In this document: positions 1 to 12,100 of the stretch, one piece after another | Layout: each line of letters opens with the position of its first letter | How positions within the stretch are numbered: the first letter of the stretch is position 1 | Assembly: GCA_030549495.1 (NCBI GenBank) | Contig: JAUIRK010000101.1 | Coordinates: 682,001 to 746,000, forward strand | DNA length: 64,000 nt | Origin: Nectonema munidae | Taxonomy: Eukaryota > Nematomorpha > Nectonematoida > Nectonematidae | Direction of reading: 5' to 3' | The notes under the pieces: generated by a model | What the model was told of the DNA's origin: nothing | Seen by the model: the letters and a program-made list of their open reading frames with translations, nothing else | Databases searched by the model: none | Program-made: the position numbers and the translations under genes

Positions 1-119
1 CCAAGAAAATCATCATTAATTTAAATTACTTTGATTCGTTCATTTTTGGAAACTTGGTGATTGGTTTTTTGGAATTTAAACTAAGTATTTCACTTAATAA
101 AAAGTGTAAATTAGAAGCA

Positions 120-330
120 GTTAGAACTCAAAATGATCGTATTAATAATATCATGGAGTTCACACATTTCTCAAAATAATTGCAACTCTTTCACTCACTT
201 CAAGTGAATTTGAAAGAAGCTGTTCACATTTGGTAAAATGGAAGAATTTTTTCAGATCCTCAATAGAGACAGAAAACTAACATCGTTCGCCCTTTTGCAT
301 ATAAATTACGGTTTTGAGAAAATAGCATTT
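120..330 (+). mobile_element. hAT transposase C-terminal fragment (decayed)
   Basis: A plus-strand frame around 178-275 reads LSLTSSEFERSCSHLVKWKN followed by a Phe-Arg-Ser-Ser motif. A neighbouring frame at about 274-325 reads KLTSFALLHINYGFEK. Together these match the conserved hAT dimerisation region (pattern ...S.ERsFS.Lk.iK..lRs...rL..LAllhI...). The two pieces are in different frames and no longer open reading frame is present, so this is a dead DNA-transposon remnant. The part to the left may continue outside the window. Confidence 0.6.
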
Positions 331-879
331 ATTAAATCATTCAATTTTTCATTTTTTTTAAATTATTATTAGTTTTAACTACTTAATTAATATCATATAC
401 AATTATGATTATTCTTTGGAAAGATAATAATTATAGTAAACTGAATTCAGTGTACTGTGGAATAGTATAAAACAATTGCATATTTTATCAGATCTATGAA
501 TATCAAAAATGTTAAAAAATATTTGTGTTACAAATATGGAAAGATGAATATTTTTAAAAAATAATAACGATAAAATCCTTCACTTTATAATTAACATTTT
601 TTACTTGACTTTGCAAAAGCAAAATCATCCCACCTAGCTTAATCCTTTAATCTCACGTGCAGTCAACTTTTTAGGGACATAGTTTTCAAACATAAATTTC
701 AAATATATGTGACCAAAAGTTTTTTTTTTAATTTAAATTTAAAGTCAAACTAAAGGAAAACTTTGAATTTTTGAGGCCCTAAAGCTTCTAAAATAAGAAT
801 ATATTGCTTTTTTAGCTTATGTATACAATATACATAAATCCAGCACTGGGTAAGAATTTGAAATAATTATCAACTAGAA

Positions 880-1191
880 CAAGGGTCGGCAAAGTGATCG
901 ATTCAACCCCAGGGGGTCGATAACAGATCTTTAGGGGTCGATAAGATAGACAAACTTACCAAATTGTGTTATGCTTTTTTACTTTATAGTAGTAATAAAT
1001 GTCCTTTTTCTTCTAAAACACAACTTAGGAGATTGTATAGTATGGGATATATGAAACATTTTTGTGTTTTTTCTTTTAATTGTTGGACATTGATTAATGT
1101 TTTTATGAAACATTTCTATGTGGGGTGGGGGTCGGTGTGAAGACAAATGTTCTATAAAGGGGTCGACGGGTAAAAAGTTTGCCGATCCCTG
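880..1191. mobile_element. hAT-type MITE with perfect 8-bp target duplication
   Basis: A 312-bp non-coding element. The left end CAAGGGTCGGCAAAGTGATC and the right end AAAAAGTTTGCCGATCCCTG are inverted repeats of each other (GGGTCGGCAAA core). They are flanked by the identical octamer AACTAGAA at 872-879 and 1192-1199. An 8-bp target duplication with CA..TG-type ends is the hAT signature. There is no coding capacity, so it is a non-autonomous element; the intact target duplication suggests it is not very old. Confidence 0.85.
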
Positions 1192-2946
1192 AACTAGAAG
1201 AAGAAGAAGGAGAAGAAGATTTATTAATTATATTTGTCATTTAAATTAATAATACAATAAAAAAAATAGTATGAGAAAAAATATAAAAACTAAGATTTAA
1301 CAGAGGAATAACTACTGCACAACAAGTCAGAAATGACCGCTATATGACAGGTATATTAAAATTATGCACAAAAATGGAACAGTCATAAAGTCAAAATAAA
1401 GTATTGAGAACTTAACAACGGGTATACTAAAAATTGAAATTACATATATTACACATTGTAAATATTTACAACTAATGAATTCAGTTATTACATGAGTAAC
1501 AATTTTTAATGGAACACAAAACATCATTATTTGATAAAAGTAAATTATGCATAAAATTTTTAAAACATTTGATGGTGGAAATCCAATAGTAAAAAAACTC
1601 AAATTTAAATTATAAAATTGAGAGATTTTATATGCAATCGCCTGTTGTGAATTAGAGAGCTTGAAAAATGGCACAACCATATTTCCTGCAAATCTTGGAG
1701 AGGTTCTTTGTTAATTACTAGTGTTCTTCAACTACTAGAAGTATCAAAATCCAAAAATATTTTTAACAAGTAAAGTAAAATCAATCCGTACCTCTTTTAT
1801 TCATTGTGTATTCTTAAGAATCGATGTACAGATTCAAGTTTGGTGTGCACAAATATATAGAAGAAAATTATATAACAGAGAAATAGAGAAACATCATTAA
1901 AATTAATATAATTTTAAAATTACTTAAATAGGTACTAATTTTTATATCCTTCAATCAGTGATCTAGATTTTGTAATGCTGAGAAATTTTCAGAATGCGCA
2001 TCAGAAATTCGTACTTCCCCCTCCCTACATTTAAGTCCTATTTAAGAGCCTTTATTGAAGAATTCCAGTAATAAATTGCTATATATACTTACCAATTAAA
2101 ATATTTTGATTATCAGAAATATTTTTAACTTGGAGAAAGAGAATATCATATATTATGTGATAAAGTATATTATAATATAATTTTCTGCATGTATTTAATA
2201 AAAGGCCCATATATGCTTTCGCAAGAATTCAATTGGCAAGCAATCTAACAGTAGTATTTTTTTTAGTTATTTAGCTGGTTTCTGTTTAGTTAGTATTAAC
2301 AAGTCATTTTTAATTCTTTTAAAAAAAATGGTTGTGTAAAGGATAAACTAACTATATATTGAATTAAAACTAGTATAAATGATTATTTTATAATATAAAA
2401 AAATTTTTAAAATATTCTAATATTATACTTATTTTGTAATGAAATGTAATCGTATTTATTTAAATCAATTTAAAACTAGCCAATTATCTTAATATTTTCA
2501 CACTAAAAATCGTAAAGACATGCTCCCATCTCTCTATAACAAAAATCTATTATTTCTTTATCGATGAATAAAGTTTTTCCTCTCAACTATATATATAATA
2601 TCTTTACAATTATTGTTCATTATAGCCATGTTTGTCAAATGGGTGCAGAGTCTGAGATTTTAAAGGGATAGGTGTCGGAGTCAGTATCTAATAATATTTA
2701 GGATTCACTATTATTATTAGTTTTATCAAAATTATATACAACCTTTCGTTTACAATGGGTCACAATGGGCTTTAAGTTTTATCAAAATAGAATCAAAAGT
2801 AAGGCATTTAATTAATCTTCGAATACCAATGCCTGGAAATCTTTAGTTATATGAAAATTTGTTCAAAAATAAAGTCAAGGGTTATTTTTAAAAACAAAAA
2901 CCTAAACCGGTTAAAACAGTTTTGCTTATTAACACTTTATGAACAG

Positions 2947-3190
2947 ATCAACTCTCTTCTAAAAACCCTGAATAACGGCTGCAATTACATCCTCTATCTC
3001 GGCTCAAAAGTGAACGAAGTGAACTTGCGGAAAAATGAAACAAAACTCAACCTCACGATTTACTTAAACTCCAAGATTAACAAAAATGCGCAAAGCGTTG
3101 TCCAAGAGTTGAACAATGCTATCAAAAAGAATGATGGATTTTTGGGTCTTTCAAATCTCAAAGTCAGTAGACTAATCAAATTAAATCCAT
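2947..3190 (+). CDS. exon 1: second half of SEA domain 1
   Basis: 244 nt, phase 0 in and phase 1 out. It starts after ...tatgaacag with INSLLKTLNNGCNYILYL and ends before gtaagatt. The start was chosen because the other SEA second-half exons also begin at phase 0 with Ile, Val or Leu followed by the same helix pattern (for example IDNIMQEAGYKAYN, IKNLFLSSSLSNYF). The frame stays open further left to 2848, but that extension lacks domain character. The exon carries the strand LNLTIYLNSK with a likely N-glycosylation site (NLT), the second helix and GLSNLKVSRL. Exon 10 has the same length (244 nt) and phases. Confidence 0.75.
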
Positions 3191-6100
3191 GTAAGATTTC
3201 TTCTATATCTTTTTTGTAACTTCTTAAATCATTGTCAAGCTTTAATTTCCTAATTTTATAAAATGTCAAACGAATACAATTAGTGAAGTTGATAAAATAG
3301 TATTAAGGCATAGCAAGGTAAGTGGAGCGAAGGTTCAATGGATTTTAAAAAATCTATCTATCGAAATATATTAACACAAATTCTAGAAATATTAAAAAAA
3401 TGTATAGCTTAATGTTGTGACTTTATGGTAAATTGATATACGATTTTAACTCACTATTTAAAGTTAATCTCTTCGTTTGGTAGGATAACCATTTTTAAAT
3501 TTGAAATTCTTAAAAGCCCTGCTACGCCCATGATGTATGTGCAATGTTCTTTCCTCTTGATGAGGACCATTTGTGGGCGCCATTGAAAGATAAGTGATCA
3601 ATCTTATTGGTGTTTACAGCTCAAGTATTTTTTCTAGTAGTGAGTCCAGATTTGTATGCCAAACTTGATATTCTTTTCAAGACTTATTTTAGCCATTAAT
3701 AATATTGAGCGTTGTATACGTGTACACTGTACATATTCAGTCGCTTAACGCGATTAGTTAATGCGTTATATGATTTGGAATTGATGGAATTTAACAAAAA
3801 TCTTTTCACATCTTAACTTCAAGTTCGCAACAAGTGTGCCATTTTCAAGTAGCAACCTTTTCTTGCAATATTAAGACTTTGTTTTTTGTTGTTGAAATTT
3901 TTGTTCATAATCAAGATTAAACGGTGATAAACGACGATTACCTGCTATGTTTCAATTACATTTACAGTGAATATTGTATCTAATACCAAATACTTATAGT
4001 TAATAGAATTTGATGTGACTTTTTAACGAAATAAACTGAGAAAACAGAAATAAATCGAAATCTAAAAATGTTCGAAGTCTCACTTAAAAGTAACGTGATC
4101 TAGTTCAATGTTTTTAACTATTTAGAAAAAAAAGATGACTTTAATTTATTAAAAATTCAAAAAATCGAAATACTCAAAAATTTTAAAATATTAATTTTTT
4201 CAAAAAAAAGCAAAAAATAATGCCAGGTAATTCAAATTTTTTTATCATTCAAAATCCAAGATAAAAAAACTAAAGAAATCTTTTAAAAACATGGAAATAT
4301 ATAGCATTATTTATCTATTTGTTTGAAAAAATAAGATTTCTCTAAGTGATGAGAAGATTTTGGCTTAATTTCTCTTTTTGAACTTATAATAATACATGAA
4401 TAAAAAGTACATTTTTCTTTTTTATTTTTAGTTATAAAAAGTTAAAACCACTTTTAGATACATGCCAATATTTTTAATTTGTTTGCAAAAAAAAAATTCA
4501 AAGCCTTTTAAGAATATTTCGGTTGGAATATACTGTATGCAATTAAGAAAAAATTATTTATGAAAGATACAAGAGATATTTATATGTTACAAAACGATAC
4601 GTGAGCATTTGATTTTTGGTCGGTCATTGGCCATAGCATAAAGCTGTATAAAAATACTTTCAATTCTTCGGATTAAGAAGGAAAAATGTTACATGAAATA
4701 TATATCTTTGTATTCAGATTGCCTTAAAAACAAAATCACTTTTAGGAAAATCAACAAGCAATGATTTTACTGACCTTCCTATGTCAGAAAATAAAATATG
4801 ATAAAAGTAATAAAATTATATACATACTAAATTTACTAATTATAATTAAGAAACTTGAACATTAATGTTAAATCAAAAAATTTTCCAATGCTACCAACCA
4901 CTTTAATATTTTTATCCATTGGAAATGTTCATATTCACTCAATTGGTCATAAATTTTACAAAATTTTTCTCCAGTTTCTCTCTTTATTTGATGAGATTCA
5001 CTTAAAAGAATGATACATTTTAACCAATTTTACTAAATATTTAGCTTATACTTTTAAACTAAAGGTAAATGTGTTGTTGAATCTTTTTGATTGTCAAATT
5101 ATAGTCTCTGTACTCTAGTTTTATAATTTTTTTTTTAATCTTTAAAATCTTTACACTTTTGTAGGAAAGTTGATGTAATATTTATTAGTTTTTTTTCTTT
5201 TAATCCTTAATTAGAGTTAATTTACAAGATTCTAGATAATAACTACTTCCTTATGGAAATTATGTGCAATGATTGAATCAAAGAGCCCATGTCTTTAACT
5301 CGTTTAATTGAGGATAAAATTATGTCTCTTTATGCAATGCAGTTTTTCCCAAAGCTGTCTCTACGTATCTCTTGAATGTTAAAGGGTTCCGTTATAATTT
5401 AAAATTAATTTAGCTATAGATGAATAATTTCAAAGTATTAGCAAATTTTAATAAAATATTTTTCATTCATTATTTAATATCTTTATTAAAATGAAAATAA
5501 GATGAAGAACTAATTTAATCAAATTTGTAGAGCAGCCGTATGAATTAAGTGAACAGTTTTTCGATCTTATTCCTATTTTTGATACCGGCTTATTCGTTAG
5601 ACGAATTATTTTATTGATTTATTCTGTGGACACACTGACGAATCGTGTGAACGACAGTTGAGAACAACGATCTTCTACATCTTTCCAACAAACGCATTGT
5701 CACAACATTTTTAAAAGGACACATTGCGTAAAAACACATAAAATAAGTCTGTATTCTCTCAACAAAGAAAGCAAGAGTATAGAAGATGATCCATTGTCTA
5801 CCGTTCAACACTTCAAATTCTATCGTGAGTAAAGAAGCTTTTTCTGTATCAAAGAGGCTTGCTTATAGAAGTCACTTATAAAGAGAGAGAAAGTCCTTTT
5901 TGCAACTCTTTTTCGGACATTTACCTGCAAAGTATTGTGACTTGAGTTCAAAGCAATGACTTTAAAAATGGTGTGATTGTTCTTAATAATACAAATTTTT
6001 ACGAGAATCTAGAACTAACAAGCTTTATTTATATATAAAATATATGTAGGATAGGAGTATAATGCATTATGTAGTACAGAGAAGTTGTGTTCTTACATAG

Positions 6101-9100
6101 AGCGATAGACATGATATATATAATATATCTTCTATCATATAGCGTATATATGTATCCAAGTTGTGCTAAAACAAAGCAATCTTTTATACTCAAGGGCTTA
6201 TGTTGAACTACATATATATAATTCAACACTTTTTACTGATAGAATATGACTTGTATCATTTTTAGCATTGCACCTCGTCATTATTAGTATAATTACAGCG
6301 TTAGTCTTCGCTACTTATCCGCTAACAGACACAACTTCTTCTTCCAAATTAAAATATTTTTTAAAAATTGACTTGATAAACTTTTCTTACAAATCCAATC
6401 ACAACGCGAGATTAATGAGCGTCTGCGTGCTAATCCTTCCTTTAAGTGACAGCATTCGTTTACTCACGCAATGAAAATCTTTTCCCCAATTTTCTTCATT
6501 CTTCTCGTTTCGTACACTTCTCTTGAATTGAATTTAGTCGATGCGATCACTCTTTTGACGCCGATCAGCGTGATTGATGGCGAAGCTTTGCGCTTCAACC
6601 CTGAACTCAGCAACAGACATTCTGCTCAATTCACAAGAGTCGCTTCCAAGTTTTCTGCAATTGTAAGTATACTTTTTATTCGATTTTTCGCTAGACTTAT
6701 CAGCGTAAACCAAAAAGTGTCGCAATTTCAAAATTTGCTTTTTTCACTTATAATAGGTTTAAACGTGGTGAAATTTCTCTTTAATAAAGAAAGACTTTTA
6801 AATTTAGATACTTGATACGTCTCTATTTAACTAATTTTTCGTAAATTATAGAGTTAATTTATTGATTTGGTATTTTACTAACCATTTCATCTATATATAC
6901 TTATATTTTTCTTTTTTGTATCTAGTGTTTGACTGTTTAACAAAACGGGTAAATAGTTAATCAATAAAATGGCATTATATGATACAGTTGTTGGAAATTT
7001 AATATAGAAAATTAGAACACATTACTACTCGGATAAAGCAGGTATTCATGAATGAGACTTTCGTATAATTCGGATAAATTTATTATCACATCTTTATGCA
7101 CAGTAATAATAATAATTACACAAAAATATATTTCAATTATTTCCAAAAATTAACCCACATACTTACCAACACATATGCAAATACCCACTTATACATCGCC
7201 ACATGTAATATTATTCAACTACCACAAAAGTATTGAAAAAGGGTGTTTATAAGGTGCATAAAATGTACTCACCTTTGACTTATCTGAGTTATACTGTATG
7301 GTTTAGCTTATATTTAGCAGACATATAATCAATTACTGTATAAGCTTTTTCATAAGGATTTATTCTAGAACATAGCTGTATACTTTTAGAATGTACAATT
7401 ACACCCTAAAAATATAAATTTTTATTAAATTAATTTTGAGGAAATAGGAAAATTTAGAAAATATATGATAATAGCTCTCAAACTAAAATACAATCAACCT
7501 TTGTAAATAATGATTTTATTTCAATGAATAACCTCCTAGGTTCTAAGCATGATTAAAATTATTAAATGAAAAATTCTCTTTGCTGTAAAGAATGGTGCTG
7601 TGAACAGATAAGCATGTGTGCATAAAAGAATTTAGTGTAAAAAATTGATAAGGCATTTTTGCAACCTCGCAAGGTGTATGAAAAATTTATAAAGACATTA
7701 AAATGACCTTAAAATATTTTATGCGTCTCCAATTTTAAAAGTAAAGTAGCCTTGGAGGCTCTGCCTTCGCCCATCTTTCTACACCACTACATAACATATT
7801 TCAAAAATAAATAATCTCAAACTATTCGCAGCTAGAATTATGATTGAAACTCAAAAATCACTCATCTACAAATATTCCTATCGACAAAATTGCTATCTTG
7901 GCTTAAAACTTAACTTGGTAACTAACAAATATCTATTTAACTAACTATCTATAACTAGCAGACAACCTACTAATAAACTTTCCAATTAATAAAGTAGAAA
8001 AACATAGATAAGTTTACTAACTTTACAATTCGCTAAAGAAGAAAGTAAAATGTAAAATCAATCGTCAATAACAAATTATTAAATGACATGGAATAAGAAA
8101 ATAAGCAAATTTTGTTTCTCAGTTGCAAGTGCGAATATTTATTATGATATATGTAAAAAAAAAATTTGAAATTTTCCAAATGTCAATTGTAACTTTATTT
8201 ATTATATTCATTTTTTTATCAATATTTTAGTCATTTTTCAATTTCTGGCATTTCATATTTTAAACACACTGTTAAATGTCAAATACGTTTCATGAAAAAG
8301 GAAATGTATTTTTTTTAAATAAAATATTTAAAACGAATAAATTCAAAGAAAAAAGAATGAATCTGAAAATTACTAATTTGTTTTTTGTGAAAAAATTTTT
8401 AAGTTTCATTGGGTCGGTTTTATTTTGGAAAAAATTTTTTTTGAGAAAAGTCTGTTCTAAATAATTCAAAATTTGTAAAATACGATTTAAAATTTTATAT
8501 CCAACAAAAATTTTTATCTTGTAATAAAAACCAAAATTAATTAGGAAAAATCTCTTCTTAGAAAATTTGCAATTTTTCTAATCAAACAAAGATATAAAAT
8601 TTATTAAAAAAAACAGAAAACTAATTCGTTTGAAAATTTACTTTTACTACCAAATCAAATAAAAGCAATAGTTTAAGAATTAATAGAAAATTTTTGATCA
8701 CCAATATAAATTCAATTTTTAAAATATAATTAGTTCTGGTTAAATTTGCCCAAAATCCAAATTTAGGAACAAATAATCTCAAATTAGCGCATAAATTAAA
8801 TATTTTTGAATGAAAGTAAAAAAACATGATTTTCTGTTAGACTGACAAACATCTTTTCTTTCAATACGCAAAAAAGAGACAATTTTTTTTTAATAAAATG
8901 AAAACACCATATACACCAGCAATGTATTTATGTAAAAAATTTAGGGGTTGAAGTTTTTTGCTGATATTTTATATTGTTTATACGAAAAAGTGCTAAAAAT
9001 TTTATAAAAAACAAAAATTTAGGGGAAGAGGGAAGGGGTAAATCCACCAATGTTATATAGGTATTTATCATCGGATAAATACAAAGACAGAAACGAAATT

Positions 9101-12100
9101 TTGCAAAAAAAAATGTCAAAATATTTATTATTTCACTATCAGACACGGATGATTGAGGGTTAGATTTTGGTGGAATCACTAAAATTTTGCCACACCCTTT
9201 ATATGTTATATACATTGCTTTGAAGGAAGACTAGTTCAAATTGAATATTGTGAGTAAGGATAGGAATTAATCCTCTATTCATTATTAAAAGACAGGTGAG
9301 ATATTGAAAGAGTGTTACTTGCCATCAGACAATGTTTTTCATTATTTAAGGTAAAATCATGCATGTTTACCAACTTAAATCTCTATTGTTAAAGAGCATG
9401 GATTAAAGAGATCGTGTATATATGTGTATTTGTATAGTAGTATTCAAACAAAATTGAAACAATCGTAGAAGGAATTAATGCTTATAATTATATTTCTATT
9501 AACAATATGTGTTTTGTTTCGTTTTCACCCCCACACCCCCCTTAGTTCCTGAGACAAATAGGACATTTATGTATTTTTATCGTCAAATTTTGTAAACTTA
9601 GTTTTTAAAAACGGAAACATTGAGCTTTAGACTCTGACACTAATTTTTTTAAAACCGATTTTAATAACTTTCTTTTATATAAAAAGGTAAAAAAAACGCA
9701 TAGAAATAAGAGAAATTTTTCATGATATTCTGTATTTCTCTTTCTCACACGCTATGATCATTCTAGTTCTGCAAAATAGAATAATGAAAAATTTGCATTT
9801 TCTTCAGTGAAGCCAATGCGACACTCAAATTAACATAAATGCTAGTTAAAAATTAAGTTAAATTTTAAATAATGTTAAACATTATAGATTTTTTTACTAA
9901 ATCATAATTTTTATCTAGTTTTTATAAAGGTAAAAATAAAGGTAAATGCACCATGGGTTGTTTTCATCGAAAAGACACAATTCCTCCGCTTGTATTTTTC
10001 AATACAAGTTATCGAATCCAGCTGACGTCCCCTACTGGTTATCGACCACAGTCGACATATGTCGACTTTACAAAAATGTTAATCGTCTGCGTTTATTAAT
10101 GCTTTTTAATACAAATCTTCTGCTTTATATTAGATATCGTCTGATTATTCTGGTCGTTAACGGATTAATAATAATTACCCCAAAATAAATATGTTTAAAT
10201 ACTTTTTCTTCGTAGTTTTTCTAAGAAGAAAATCTTTTTTCATAATAGAGACACATTTTATCCAAAAGTAATGTGTGAGATAAATCAATAATGACTGTAT
10301 ATTTAATACTTGGTTCAAACTAAAATACAAAGAAACTAAAAATAATTAATTAATTAAATAGCACTCTATATCTGATTATCCCACACACTTACACGGAAAA
10401 AACAAATTTTCGTATTTACATATTTTTGTAACTTTTTTATATCATATCTTAAAACTGAATTTTTTAATTATATTATTAATTCTACCTAATATTAATTGAT
10501 TGCTTTGATTAGTGTGTTTTATTATTTCATTTAGACAGAAGTTTAAAATAAATCTCTTAATACAATTTTGTTATATATCTTTGTTCAACGCCTTAAATTA
10601 AATGTAAATCTATTTAACTCATTTAAAGATGGGCGTAAAAATTGACACAAATGGACCAATAAACGTTAAAATTTTTGTTTGTATAAAAATACATTTTCAA
10701 AATATTTTTCCTCTTAAACAAATGCATATATTAAAAATACAGTTATATAAAAATGACAGCATTGATCATAATCTTCAATTTGATAAATACACGTTTTTCT
10801 ATGAAGCCCAAGCAAAAAATTATGGATATTTTCATTCATCTCTATATCTTCTATGCACAAACGGTAGGTCTTAAAATTCTACTAGACTCATACATTTACA
10901 TACATCACTAACGAACACCATTGCACCTTCATATATAAAATTAAGAAGTTATATGTAAATTAAATTCACATCGTATGTTAAAAGTGGCGTTGAATTCTTT
11001 ATTAGTGCATGAATTTTATTCAGTTTCCAGCATAATAAATCAGGATATCATTGAAGGGTGGATGTCAAAATATTTCAAGAATTATAAAAATATGTATGGT
11101 AATACTTGATCAAAATAAATACGAATATTCAAAACACCACCTTCCCTACAACGTGAAATACACTTCCTTCTTAAAAATAGGATTTTCAGTCTCGTTCCCT
11201 TTAATTTTTGCCATTTTCTTCACTGTTTTTGTATTCAAGAATAAATTTTGACTTCAGGAGGGATTGCAATGATTTGTATGCTGTAGAAATTTGATAACAT
11301 CCGACAAAAGTTGCAAGACTTTTTACCGACTTTTTTTTTACAATTTTTTTGAAGACCATTAAGCATCACTTGCTCTATAATTGATGTATGTGTTATGAAA
11401 CCAAAAGATCAAGAAACGAAATTTGGCATTATTGTATTATTCAAATACATTAAAGTAATATAAGGGTTATACTAATGTACGTTTTACTATAGTATAGATC
11501 AGTGTTTCCCCAACTGGGAGTAAATTATTCCTTGGGGGTAATTTGACAATTTTTCGGGGGTAATGGAGGGTTCAGAGAAAAAGAAGTTAATAATTCTGAA
11601 AATCATGAAAATATTGCGGTACCTGGAGTTAGAATTAATGCCAAAATAGTCTTAGTATGTAATGTTCTAAACTAAACTGTAACAATGTTCAAATAGAATA
11701 AATATAAAATATCTCTACTGTTTTCCTTACATACTTTCTCTTGTCTTTGGAAAACTGACAAGTCATGATTGTGAGAAATGGATGCTGTAAGATCAGGGTT
11801 AGCATTAAATTTAGCGTTAGGATGCTTCAGAATACTTCCAATCCCAAATCACATAACGCTTTAAGCATCAACTTTATGCACAAAAGGAAGACATTTTTAT
11901 TTTTACCTCATCTTGTACAGTAGTTCTCAAAGTGGGCTCTAGCTCTCCAAATGGACGTAATAGAATTTATATGGGGCGTTGCAAACATTTTCAAAAAACT
12001 TGTCTTTTTTTGATAAAAAAGGCTACATATTTGGGGTGATTAATATGATAGTATCTTCAAATATGTTTCTCATAATATTTATCTCATTATAATTTTTTTA

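Larger units (their letters stand above)
1..2946. other. non-coding sequence left of the first recognised exon
   Basis: AT-rich sequence holding a hAT transposase scrap (near 120-330) and a hAT-type MITE (880-1191). A GAA-rich purine run lies at about 1196-1220. The first exon found begins with the second half of a SEA domain, so a first-half exon (phase 1 in, phase 0 out) should exist upstream. I could not find a convincing one here; it is probably left of the window or too diverged to see. Open stretches such as the minus-strand one at 1327-1680 show no domain or codon signal. Confidence 0.5.

Noticed and set aside
2848-2946. Extension of exon 1 to the left (open frame from 2848)
   Set aside because: The phase-0 acceptor at 2946 gives the same start as sister SEA exons; the extra residues (Lys/Arg/Asn-rich) do not match the preceding SEA helix.
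6268-6474. Open frame starting with a hydrophobic segment (MHLVIISIITALVFA..)
   Set aside because: It overlaps the start of the exon 2 region in another frame, ends at a stop, has no domain pattern and no acceptable splice partner.
10629-11251. Two small open frames in intron 2
   Set aside because: Low-complexity AT-rich translation, no domain match and no phase-compatible splice sites.
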